Of a stretch of DNA of 25,736 nt, positions 1-10,239 are shown piece by piece. The stretch comes from Pezizomycotina sp. ARF18 (Eukaryota > Ascomycota). The stretch lies in contig AZLU01000360.1 in the NCBI GenBank assembly GCA_002224055.1, positions 1 to 25,736 on the forward strand, read 5' to 3'. Under the pieces are notes generated by a model, which was not told the origin of the DNA, did not search any database, and saw only the letters and a list, made by a program, of their open reading frames with translations. How positions within the stretch are numbered: the first letter of the stretch is position 1; every line of letters starts with the position of its first letter. The position numbers and the translations under genes were made by a program.

Positions 1-2140
1 CGGACCAGTTTTGATGAATGGACAACTTTATCAATTCGATTCAGAAGCGCTGATGAACTCCGCGGCAATCAACCTGGAGGACACGTGCATTCGAAGACGA
101 AGTATGTGAGAAATTAAGAAGGAATCGAGGCATCATTGATTTTCTACCTGTCTACGTTGATCTTCCCTCAACAGGCCAAGGAGTTCCCGGAGAAAATATC
201 GGCAAACGGATGGATCTAGCACAGGAGAAGCCTAATACGCGAAACGACAGCATGCGCTTTACGACCGGCTTCAGCGGCACCAACGACAATCATACCTTCT
301 GCCTACGCCGATCAAGCAGCAAGACAAGCCGAACTAACTCACACTAACGCTATGTGCTGGAGTACCTGCTGAGACCTGAAAACAAAACCGTGATCCACGC
401 TCACGAGGATGGACAGCGTCTCAGCGCTCAGCAGTACTCGAACTAGCTGTGGATCAGAAGGTCAAGATTTTCCTCGACGTTGGTGCTCAAGTTCTGGAGT
501 ACAATAATCGACAATTTGCTCAAAAGTGGCTCGAGAAGTACAACGAATCAGTGGATCCGAGATCAAGGGATGCATATTCTTTAACAAGAAGGACCAGTTA
601 ACCATTCTTAATCGGGATGGGTCATCGAGCATTCACTGGATCGTCAACGATGAACCAGCAAATGGACAGATTCCTGTATATCTGGACGAGGCACATACCC
701 GAGGAGGATCTAAAGCTCCCATTGGGAGCCAGGCTGTCGTAACTCTAGGCCCTAGGTTGGTCAAGGATAAATTGTTCAAGGTAGGACGTCAGCTTCATAG
801 CGCGCTTTGCGCTTCCGAGTAGTAGCTAACTATTTCCCGACTAGGTTGCATGCGGATGAGAAAATTAGCTCACGGCCACTCATTGGTTTTCTTCGCTCCG
901 CCGGAGGTTCTATAACAACATCATCAAAGTAACTGGCAAGACCCAAGGCGCTAGACTCGAAACAAGGACGTACTTTTATGGACCTGTTGGAGAGTTGCCA
1001 GCAGAACACAATTTCCCAACTGGGCCAGCAAGGTAAATATGACAAACGACAGAAGGGGTGGGACCGTTATAGGCTGGACAGCAACGTTAAGAACCTCAAA
1101 GATCGACACTGGAGCAGAGCGCAGATCTTTAGACGACATGTATGGTCCTAAGTACAACCAGACATCTAACAGCATCCTAGCCAATGCAGCTCGGCTTGAA
1201 GAGCAATCCGCTTTGGTGAAGATATTGTTCGAGTTTGTAAAAGGTACGGGCTACATCGCTAAGGAATGCGGAGCTGAAGAGGAGCAGGAACGCGAGGTAG
1301 AACAGGAACGAGAGAGGGAAAGGCAAGTCGAGCGACGCCACCTATCGGCGCGGCTCGTCAATCCGTGCATCCCGATGTGAGGAATCGCTGTTACGGGCCT
1401 CATTTCAAGCAGCTCTGATGCAACTGAACCCGCTTTCGGCCTCTTTGAGAGGACTTCGGCACGGTACGACTGTCGCACGCTGATTGGTCCACGCAGTTAC
1501 TAGCGACAAAGGACTTCCTCAACACTGTCCAAGTTAACGGTTATAGCAACATGGATCATTACATCCGTCCGGCTCGCTGGATCTTGACTAGCAGCTAATG
1601 CTCGGAACAATACTGATAATAAGCCCACACGAAGCGAATGAGTTGATCCGGGAAATTCAGAAGTCCACTTACGTCCAACTACACATGTACAATCCCGCGT
1701 ATCCAGAACTGCATCCTAGATTTCGAAAACCTTAACGTCTGCCGACTCCTAGACTCCCCTGGTCAACGTTTCCCGTCATATCGCCATCAGTATCGCTGCA
1801 ACTTAACTTTTCGCTGGCCAGCTATTTTCTAAAGACACGAAACCTACTTGTCTCTTTGCGATTTTCTCGGTCTTTACTACGATCCCCTTCCCGAAACAGC
1901 GGCGAGATCCAGGGAATGCTAGATGGGTTCTTGAGCAGGGAGTCCAGGATAGCGTTAGAATACCCAGCGCGAAGATGACAGCATATCCAACATTCCTTTC
2001 AAGTCCGGTGAAGTTTTATTGAGAAACTGATGAATATGAGGAGGAAAGGACTCGGATACAGTTCATCGCATATCGGAGGCATTGTGCACGCCCGTATTCT
2101 GGACAAAGATGACTTTAGAGGAAATCCCAGCAGGTCTTAG
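1..2140 (+). pseudogene. DUF3638/DUF3645-type large protein, C-terminal part, frame-broken and cut by the window edge
   Basis: Fragments of one protein can be read in order by moving between the three plus frames. They include FPEKISANGW (about 185-220), TTGFSGTNDN (about 260-290), LDVGAQVLEYNN (about 475-510), VYLDEAHTRG followed by AVVTLGPRLVKDKLF (about 675-780), MRMRKLAHGHSLVFFAPPEV (about 850-910) and EEEQEREVEQERERE (about 1275-1320). The C-terminal part reads ATKDFLNTVQVNGYSNMDHY (about 1505-1565), QLNLFAGQLF and finally SSSHIGGIVHARILDKDDF, with a stop at 2138-2140. This order matches my knowledge of the very large (about 3000-residue) fungal DUF3638/DUF3645 proteins, whose function is unknown. 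About 700 C-terminal residues are present. A probable intron starts at about 781 (GTAGGA) and ends CTAG at about 844. Many frame changes and at least one in-frame TAA (after APPEVL) break the reading. The N-terminal part lies outside the window. Confidence 0.75.
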
Positions 2141-2515
2141 AAAAGGATTACTTGAACATTCCATATATTTAATATCTTTATCTATTATGTTATAACACTT
2201 ATAATGATTTATTTTGTTTTCGGAATTCGAATACATATAGCTCACTGAATTAAATTAACGTGCGTCTATCCTTCCTCATGTTCAATCGGCTGCACGGGCC
2301 GCCAGCGTCCTTGGCCTAAATGCTTGGAACCAATGATATTTAGCCGTGGCGTTCGACCCTTGTTCATAGTCATCTCGAGCTAATCTCTCATTGCGGGCTG
2401 CCTATTTGTCAATCTGGCCCCTATCCGAAGCGGGGCATCGTCCAGTAAAAGAACTTCACCGTCGACGAGTAAAAAGTATAGGCTCTAAGTATCGTCCCGC
2501 GCTGTCGAAATAACA
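2141..2515. other. intergenic, no gene seen
   Basis: The stretch between the DUF3638-type remnant and the P450 is AT-rich at its start (about 2160-2260) and carries stops in all frames. It would hold the P450 promoter, but I see no clear TATA element or other site. Confidence 0.5.
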
Positions 2516-4308
2516 ATGAAGGAGGTATATGGCTATTCTCTTTCAGACCATTGGTTATCATCGTCGCGACTGTCACATTCCTGTTACAATATGTCTTCCT
2601 GGTTATCTCTACAGACTGTTCCTGCATCCCTTGGCGTGTGTTCCGGACCTAAACTCGCTGGTGCAACATTCCTTGTGGAGTTCTATCACAATGTCATCAA
2701 GGACGGAACATACTACTTCGTCTCGCAGAATGGCACAAGATATACGGTTAGTTCTCTTCCAGGCCTTGCTTCCAGAGTGCTCAGGAACTAAGCAGTAGTC
2801 CATCGTCAGGTCCCATCGTCCGTATAACTCCCGACGAAGTACACTTCGCGACCCTTCCGTCTATGACAAGATCTACTTCGTTGGTTCCAAATACACTAAA
2901 GACCCTAACTTCTACCTCAAATTCTCCGGTGACCCGGCCTCGATCTTCACAACTCCCTCAAATGTTTCTCCACCGTCAGCGGAGATCAGCCTTGACCCGT
3001 TATTCTCAAGAAAGCGTCACCGAGCTCGAATTCCTCGTGAAACGCCATGTCGACACGCTCTGTAACCGTATCGCATCTGCTAAGGAGGGAGAGGGTAGAT
3101 ATGCACCGCGGCCTCCGTTGTATATCCGTGGATGTCATGAGCGATTACGCGTTCGTAAATCCTTCGCATTATTATCGGAGGATGACTTCGGCGCATCATT
3201 CTTTAACACGATGCGAAGCCTCGCGCCCGGTTTTGGGCTTTCAGGCAGATGCCGACGAGTCTGGTCCGGACGATCACGCACCTACCCGCGTCGGTATCAA
3301 AGAAAATGGATGATGCAGCGGCGCGCTCGCTACGACGCGAGAGAATTCGCTGGAGTATATCGTAAAAATACGCGATGCGCCGGACGAACTACCGAAGACG
3401 CACAGAACCATGTTTCATGAGCTGCTGTACCCGGTACAGGAGAAAGGCAAGAAAGAGATTAAGCCGGCGACGGCGGATGAGCTTGCGGACGAGGCGCTCA
3501 CATTACCATCGCGGCGAGCGAGACAACGGGTAATTCGATGGAGGTTACACTACTGGGAATTCTAGCTGATGAGAAAGTATATGAGAGACTCAAATGGGAG
3601 CTCAAATTTGCCTTCCAGCCGGCGCGGACGACATCACGGTTGCCAAATTAGAGAAACTCCAGTTCTTAGTATGTGCCCTTTATCACCATTATCATCGAGA
3701 GTATTGTTGATATTAACCGTCGCTGTTGTAGGTCGCATGTGTGAAAGAAGGCTTACGTCTCTCCATGGTGTGCTCGGACGATTACCACGCGTCGTTCAGG
3801 AACCTAACGTGGAGTTCTTCGGGTATAAACTGCCCATTGGAGTAAGTTCTCTGTACTTGTTCCATATTGAAAGCAATTCATGCTCATGCATTTTCTTTCA
3901 GACCGTGGTATCTGCTTCAAACTGGTTCATCCACCGAAACGAGAAGATCTTCCCGAAACCCAACGAGTTCAATCCAAATCGGTGGCTAGAGCCAAATAGC
4001 AGGACCCTGGAGAAGTACCTTTGTCCATTCTCCAAGGGCTCGAGGCAGTGCATTGGTATCAAGTGAGTTTGCTCTGCATCTATATTCTGTCTTGCAAAGA
4101 TATCATATCACTGACCCTGACTGTAGTCTTGCGCACTCCGAGCTATACCTCACTCTAGCAAATCTAATCTATCGCTTCAATCTGAAAATAGCGGATGGCT
4201 GCAAGCTGAGGAGCGTTAAAGATGTGGAATATGTGGACTACTTTTCGAACTTCCAAAAAAGATCCTACCATCGGACTCAAGGTTATAAACACAGCGGATA
4301 ACATGTAG
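2516..4308 (+). pseudogene. cytochrome P450, trichodiene-oxygenase-type family, frame-broken
   Basis: This would be an ER-anchored, heme-thiolate monooxygenase. An N-terminal membrane helix is readable (PLVIIVATVTFLLQYVFLV, about 2545-2605), followed by YRLFLHPLA and GPKLAGATFLVEFYHNVIKD. Next come VRITPDEVHF, VTELEFLVKRHVDTLCNRI and ISVDVMSDYAFV. The I-helix reads ADELADEAL then TIAASETTGNSMEVT. The K-helix ExxR is in VKEGLRLS, and the heme loop is FSKGSRQCIGI with its Cys. The C-terminus is probably DPTIGLKVINTADNM, with a stop at 4306-4308. Introns with intact ends lie at about 2747-2809, 3669-3731, 3842-3901 and 4063-4126; the last one, when removed, completes an Asn codon after CIGI. Frame changes are numerous (for example around 2735, 2845, 2960, 3020 and 3170). 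No catalytic residue has clearly been replaced, so the damage is mainly small indels. The start is uncertain: two ATGs (2516, 2529) lie in frames other than the membrane helix. The family resemblance does not define a substrate. Confidence 0.93.
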
Positions 4309-4532
4309 ACTTAGTATACGATATATCGATTTTTCAGGCAATCCTCCATGGGAAAGCAATCTTGGATTAAAGCTAAAATGCTGACAATTCCAGGTTATGA
4401 ACGAATAAACTTTGCAGAATTGAGCTATCGTGCACTTCATATGCTATGCTAAAGTTAGATGCATTATCAGCTCTTCAATACGTCTTTATACATCTCGCGA
4501 TTTCAAAGTAAACTCTAATCCTCAGCGCATTT
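4309..4532. other. convergent intergenic region
   Basis: This is the space between the converging 3' ends of the P450 (+) and the Thr-rich protein (-). I see no gene or clear regulatory element in it. Confidence 0.5.
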
Positions 4533-6010
4533 TCACAGGCGAGCATCCCACCGCTTCTTCATCTTGTTAACCACCCCAACCTGTGCGCAAGGTCCCAGCC
4601 CAATCCTGGCCGGATTCTGGCCAGAATTTAACGGCGACGCAATTTGCACACTAAACGGACATTTCTCACCCTCATTATCGGAACCTGCATTGAAACTCGA
4701 CGTCTCCACGCTGAGGAGTCACTTGCCGTTCCCGGCAAAGTTATACGAATAGTTAACGCAGTTTTGTGTGTCATAGCAGAGAACACAGCAATCGTTACTA
4801 GACGTTGTACCCGTCGGGTATGCCTGCTGAGTGTAGCTGCAATGTACTGTGATGTATTCATATACCATCACGTTTCCATTCGCCAGAGCGGCGCACGAAG
4901 CTGCACTCCACGAGGCAGCTGAGCGGGATGGATGTTATAGTTGTGGCGGGAAGGAAGGAAGTATGTTTTGGTGGAAGGGTGACTACCTATGAAATTTATG
5001 AGTCAGAAGCTCGGTCCCGGGAATAGTGAATAGCGGAGAACCTTTTGAGCTTACAGTGGTTTCGCCGTTGATTTTAGTGATGGTTGTGGTATACAATAGT
5101 ACACCGACCGTGTACTTGTAATAGTGTTTGTACCGTATGTGGTTGAACTCACTACCTTGTAAAAGTATTTGTAAGATTCACCGTCTCAACTATCACCGCC
5201 GTGGTCGTAACGGAATCGGAAGCCATGGAGGACCGGTGACCTAAAGAGAGTTTGAGTTAATGAGACCCTGGAAGAGATGGTAGGTTCAGGATCCTCCCTG
5301 TTGACAATGACGTGGTGACGGACTTTACAATAGATGTCACCAGGATGGGGGTCGGCAGCGAGACTAAGAAACATTAACATGCACTGCTAACAAGGTTGTC
5401 GGCGGCAACGGGAACCACCCAGGTACAGTAACCTGGATGGAGCGCTTCTTCAGCGGCGCTGCAGCGGTTGAGTATACCGCTGCGGTGACGTCGCATCGGG
5501 GAGCTGGATGATGAAGGTAGAGATGCTAACAATTGTCGGTTTCGGAGACTTCAATGCTCGTCACGGCAGGGACCGTTCTATATATCAAAAGGACGATTTT
5601 TCCTTTGTATTTAATTCACGAAGAATCCAGATCTGGGTGGTATTGCCGGCACTCTTGAACTTACGTAGTGACGATGTCTATCTCAACGACGTGGCTAGTA
5701 ACAGTCTCAGACCCAGCCATAGTGGTCGATGTCTCGATAGTGTTCTATAAGGTATCAAGCGGATTGGTACAACGTTTGAAAAATATTGCTTTTCTTCAGG
5801 GAGGGATTGAAGAGGATGAATCTTACCGTAACAGTAGTCGTTGGATCTGCAGCGGCTTGGTGGTGAGGACAACTGCCGTAGCCAGCGATGTATAAGTCGT
5901 CGTAGTTGTTTCTTGCAGAATTTGGAGCAGAAGCTGCTAGCTTCGGCTTTTATCGGCCCCGCGTGCAGCAATTTTTGGATAACGTCTCCGGCGTCGCACG
6001 CTGATATTGG
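4533..6010 (-). pseudogene. Thr-rich probable secreted protein with Cys-rich PAN/apple-like C-terminal domain, frame-broken
   Basis: Reading the minus strand from about 6010, an N-terminal segment CDAGDVIQKLL...ASSFCSKF resembles the start of many uncharacterised fungal secreted proteins. It is followed by a long low-complexity zone with Thr/Val/Ser runs in shifting frames (AADPTTTVTV near 5830, SVTTTAVIVETV near 5200, TTITKINGETTVSS near 5065). A Cys-rich C-terminal part follows at about 4845-4565: CSYTQQAYPTG, DCCVLCYDTQNCVNYSYNF, CPFSVQIAS and GLGPCAQ. The CC-x2-C-x5-C spacing and the closing GLGPC resemble small PAN/apple-like domains at the ends of fungal wall or extracellular proteins. 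No signal peptide could be read upstream of 6010; it may be hidden by a frameshift or an intron. Function is unknown; binding to wall or extracellular glycans is only inference. The stop is taken at 4533-4535, but frames are too broken to be sure. Confidence 0.5.
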
Positions 6011-7480
6011 TGTTATAAGTTAGTCCTGATATTCGGAAAGGGCATGTCGAAAATGAGTTTAGGGTGGTGCCTAATTGCTAACCTATCGTTCCACCTGAGG
6101 CAGGATCTCCTATGGCGCTTCAAATAGCCCGAATCCATGGAGGCAGATAGTAAGAGACGAAAGATTCTGTTTCATTTTGGAATGTCAGGGATGAGGCTAA
6201 ATATGCTAGGAGGTTGTGAAAGATCCGAGTGCTTGCATCTCATGGACCTCTTGGTGTAGATCCACAAGGACTTCACCTATCCATTTATATTAGGTCTGAA
6301 CATATCGCTCGAGGAGTTTCAAACGAACTTCAGGACATTTCCTATCTTAATGATCGACCTCTCGAACTCTGGGCCATACGTCTTCTTCTCTAGCGAGGAC
6401 TGGAACACACTTCCTAAAATGTGGAAATACTTAGAAGCTCCGGATGATACATTTGCGAAGGCCAGCGTCGTACGAGGACGGCTCGCAAGCCTCGAGTCCC
6501 TAAATCCCGGTAGCTAGCTGAAGAAGTCTTATGGGGCAGTTACCCAGTCACCAATATTTCAGTCGAGAGGAGGAATTATTGCCGCGTTGATCTGTGCGAG
6601 TTGAAGTTACACCTCCTATAATGGTAGCATTTATCCTTTCGCTGTTGCTTTAAGCATGGAGGGTATGAGGACGGCCCACTTGTAGCCTGAGGTTCAACCT
6701 CCATGATATACAACTCCCGAGATCCGATACCATGCTATCGGACCGTAGAATATCTCTGTAAGGATATCTCATCCTATTATCGGTCTTTGAAATCGGTGAA
6801 TCAAGCTTTCCTATGTTACTGCCATCGGGAAATTATTGGCAACTCTGCATACCATGGAGGCAGGAGCCATATCTGAAGCGAAACGAGCTTTACTAGTAGG
6901 TGGCTTGCGAGCTATCTCGGGAAGGAATTTTCTGTTGAACATGATATCTAGACCACATGTCTAATCTTGAAGTTTTGTTACGTTCCCGAAAGTTATAGGC
7001 CTAGATCTATAATCCTACTAATACTATCTTATTACTTAGTATCTAGCATAGGGTTTCACTCCATGTGTACTTTGGAACTCACGAGTTCATAAAACATGAC
7101 CACTGCTTTTCCCCGTGCAGATATATCCGACACTCGTTCTGGAAACTAAAGTTCTCGATGAAGCGAATCTTGCGAGGGTAAAGAACTAGATCCAGGAAAC
7201 TGGCTTAGTAACTAGTAAATACCGTGACGAAGAACAAGCACTAAGATACTAATTTATCAAGGTGAAGCCAAATGTGATTGTAAACGTTTTAGCATTAATA
7301 TAACCCTTCCAATGGTGAATTATCATTATAGTCTTCTTTGTTCCGTCCACTAAATACATATTAACTTATAGTCTTGACGCCGGAGAAGCCGTTGAGTAGA
7401 CTCCTACATAGTATCGTTTCATTCCCTAACAAAGCCTATAGAACGGCGATACTCTCTGGAGTATGAACCCGGCTGTGTTT
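6011..7480. other. 1.5 kb without an identifiable gene; scattered coding-like fragments
   Basis: I recognise no family here. A few plus-strand stretches look coding-like without starting at ATG. One is an open run near 6320-6515 containing PYVFFSSEDWNTLPKMWKYL. Another is a segment near 6820-6950 containing EAKRALLVGGLRAISG. A third, near 7120-7190, contains IYPTLVLETKVLDEANLARV and is preceded by a pyrimidine-rich CAG that could be a 3' splice site (about 7107-7121). They may be pieces of one more frame-broken gene, but this is inference. The 6960-7060 and 7240-7440 parts are AT-rich and look non-coding. Confidence 0.3.
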
Positions 7481-8636
7481 TTAATTCTCAAAAGTTGCCT
7501 CTGGGAATTTCTTATTGGGGCCAGCGACAACGGCAGGCTTTTGGCCTTTCAGCGCCATATTGAAAAAGTCGCTAACGTACGCGTCGACAATCTCCTCCTC
7601 TCTCAAGCCATTGATCGTACCAATGGTCTCCAAAAGATACTCGGAGGGAAGAGGCTCCTAAACCCCAATCCATCGACGATAATCGGCAAATCGCTGAAGC
7701 TAATGTGCAAAAAACCCGCATATGAAATTTCCCTCAACCAAACGCGTTTGCGCTGTGCGTCCCAGAAGTTCTGATAAGTATCTTCGTTGTGCGGTTGTGC
7801 ACAGAGCTCTGCATGATCAAGAACGGCCCGGGGAGCTTTGGCTGCTTCTTCGCCGCGGCAGTGTTGAGGAACATGCCGTCTATATTTATGCCAGCTTTTA
7901 CGCGGGAGTCGGAGAGCATAAGGTTGCCCGTCGTACCGCCGCCACCGAGGAGTGGCCGTAAGATCCGACGTTCTTGACGTCGTAGCAGGAGCAGGCGGAA
8001 TGCACCTTCGGCGCGCAACCGGGAATGAAGTCGCCTTGCTTGCCCTTCCTTGTGACAGAATCGAGCACAAACTTCGCGTCTGCGACGCGTACCTTGGTCA
8101 ACTCTCCGATTTCTTCGAGCGTCGTAATGTTCGCAGCGGTAATGATTGTGCCATCGGATACTCCAGAATTCCCGAGTCGTATGCGTGGTCTATCGTGGCT
8201 ACAACGTATCCGTGGCTGACCAACCCGGCGGTCATACTCGCATAGACATTCGTCGGGATTCCCATACCCGGCGAAAACAAGACCAACGGAAGATCGCTAG
8301 CGGAAGGATCCCACGGCGCATTAGTTTCCGCGTTTACATTGACAAGGTTAAGCACCCCGCTAGTCACGTTGTACTCCTTCTCGAGCCCTCGGAGGAGCGT
8401 GGGATAGCCGTAAGGGAGGACGCATTGTGAGCGCCGTCGTCGGTAGAAGACGTGTACTAGGACATTTCGGTGGCCGTGCTTGGGATCGTACGGATCGACG
8501 CGGGAAGTGTCGGTGAGAAGGTGGACGTGGTGCCGATTTGCTTGTATTTGCCGCGGAGCTTTGTCGGGAGTACGAAGCCGGCGATTGCCGAGTCTAGCGC
8601 TAACAAAGCTGAAAGGAGGATGGATTGTTTTCTCAT
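7481..8636 (-). pseudogene. platelet-activating factor acetylhydrolase-like secreted esterase (PAF-AH isoform II type), frame-broken
   Basis: This is an alpha/beta-hydrolase that would cleave short acyl esters. The ATG at 8636 opens a signal peptide (MRKQSILLSALLALDSAIAG), which decides the start. The ATG at 8673 is in another frame. Then come TDTSRVDPYDPKHGHRNVLV and LEKEYNVTSGVLNLV. The oxyanion region reads LPLVLFSPGMGIPTNVYA, followed by GYVVATIDHAYDS. The nucleophile elbow is YGHS (7949-7957), followed in a shifted frame by LGGGGTTGNLML. The acid is in VKAGINIDGMF and the His in HISFSD, completing a Ser-Asp-His triad. The C-terminus, in yet another frame, is EEEIVDAYVSDFFNMALKG to a TAA at 7481-7483. 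The total of about 385 codons fits the family. At least four or five single-base losses break the frame (near 8165, 7948, 7780, 8510 and about 8430). I saw no clear nonsense substitution. No intron is needed. Confidence 0.85.
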
Positions 8637-8706
8637 GATTTTGGTAGGATGCGGAGATTGCCTTTGAAATCACTGGCCGTGATGCTTTGAATTGGAATCG
8701 ATGGCG

Positions 8707-8714
8707 CTTTTATA
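8707..8714 (-). promoter_or_regulatory. TATA-like element upstream of the esterase gene
   Basis: On the minus strand the sequence reads TATAAAAG, about 70 bp before the ATG at 8636. The position and sequence suit a TATA box for a transcript starting between the two. It is assigned on sequence alone. Confidence 0.45.
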
Positions 8715-8716
8715 AG

Positions 8717-10239
8717 TCCTAGCCTCGTGGGTTAAATGAAGACCGTTGGCTCAATCGCGATTTGTGATACATGAACGGGCCATGCGGCATTTAAATATAC
8801 CCCAACAATAACGACTACAGGTTCCACGCGTAAAAGCAGCTGTCGGTGATAGTGAATGCCCGTAGGATCTCGGATAAGACCGCATCTGGTGAGCAATGTT
8901 CGCCACAATAGATGGATTTGGGCAAGTGTGGATGATCACAAAATCGTTGGCATGGGGTCCGGTCTATCGCGATTCAAAGGGCGTTGCACTGCCACAATCC
9001 TGAAGTATAGCACGCGAAGTCGTTGGAGACATTTCTGAATACGCAATCGCAGGATTCATGAATCGTTAGATGCCTAGCTATTACTACAGAGGAGCTTTGA
9101 ACTAGGATAATACCTTGACTATTCTTCAAGCAACTCAGCGTCATTTTTTTCTGTATCGCGACAACGCGACAGTGGTTTGTAGGCTTGTTGTTCGATTCGT
9201 ATCTCGGCAGTGCGTGCACGCAGCCGTCTCGCTAAGTTGAATATCTTCGAGAATGGGTTTTCGCACAGCCCTGTGGATCCCATGTGGATTTCGGCAAAGT
9301 TAACCGTAGGAAGGTTGCTACGTTGCTTGGACTAGACTGGGCAACTCCATACTCGGAGTCCGAGGAGTAGCGGGGAAATTTAAAAATAGGAATTTACTCA
9401 ACCATATCGACTGGAAATTCTGAGGGCAAACCAGGTCGTAAGTTGTAACATATAGCCAGTCCTGATTATGTTATCGCAAGCGTTCAGGTTCAGGAGCATG
9501 CGCACGAATCCATTATTACCACCATGCATGGGCTTTCGCAGGATTGTAGTAAAAGTGCTTATAATAACAAGACGAGTTCATTAAAATGAAGATGACAACA
9601 AATCCACGGGTTACATTCCTTCCGATAGAAACCCCTCAACAGGATGGTCGGTATAAGTGGAGTAAAAGGACACTATCAGATGGAACGTTCAAAGCATCAA
9701 TTACATAAAATCCAGTATTAAAAAACGTAAGACGGGGGTCATAGAGAAGTGAGCGTCAAGGTACATCGAAGCGATTCGTAAAAGTATAATGACTCGCATA
9801 AGCCCTAGCAAAACGTGCAGCGGAAGCGGAACGAGAACGTAAACAGGGCTGAGATCTATATCTGACGAGGTTACAGAGCCCATTAACGGACCAAGAACGT
9901 CCAAGAACGGTCGTACGTATGTCACTCAGAGTCTTGGACGACATGAATAATAATCCGACTCTGACAAGTTTCTCGGTGGATATGGCGACATGGAACGAGA
10001 GTCAAGACTGGTCATGGATAAACAAACACGCCGGTGACTATTAGGCCAGTGTCCACCCATCGTTGCGACATCCACAATACGATTTCTTTGCCAACACAGC
10101 GTCGGCCGCTTGTCCTACTCTCTATATGAGGCAACATCACAAAGTCTGACTCCGTCAAATCTTGTAGTGCCTCCAGTGTATTAATTTTTCCCAATGTACT
10201 CGGCGAGCTATCTCTTCGACTTCGGAGCTAAATCACTGT
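8717..10239. other. 1.5 kb without an identifiable gene
   Basis: Both strands carry many stops. Short open runs at 8974-9219 and 9701-9944 (minus) and near 9240-9360 (plus) match nothing I recognise. No repeat, RNA gene or strong composition change is visible. Given how broken the neighbours are, a further damaged gene cannot be excluded. Confidence 0.3.

Noticed and set aside
7722-8667. Plus-strand ORFs over the esterase gene
   Set aside because: The minus strand carries the signal peptide, nucleophile elbow and His motif in order; the plus frames are by-products of GC-rich coding sequence.
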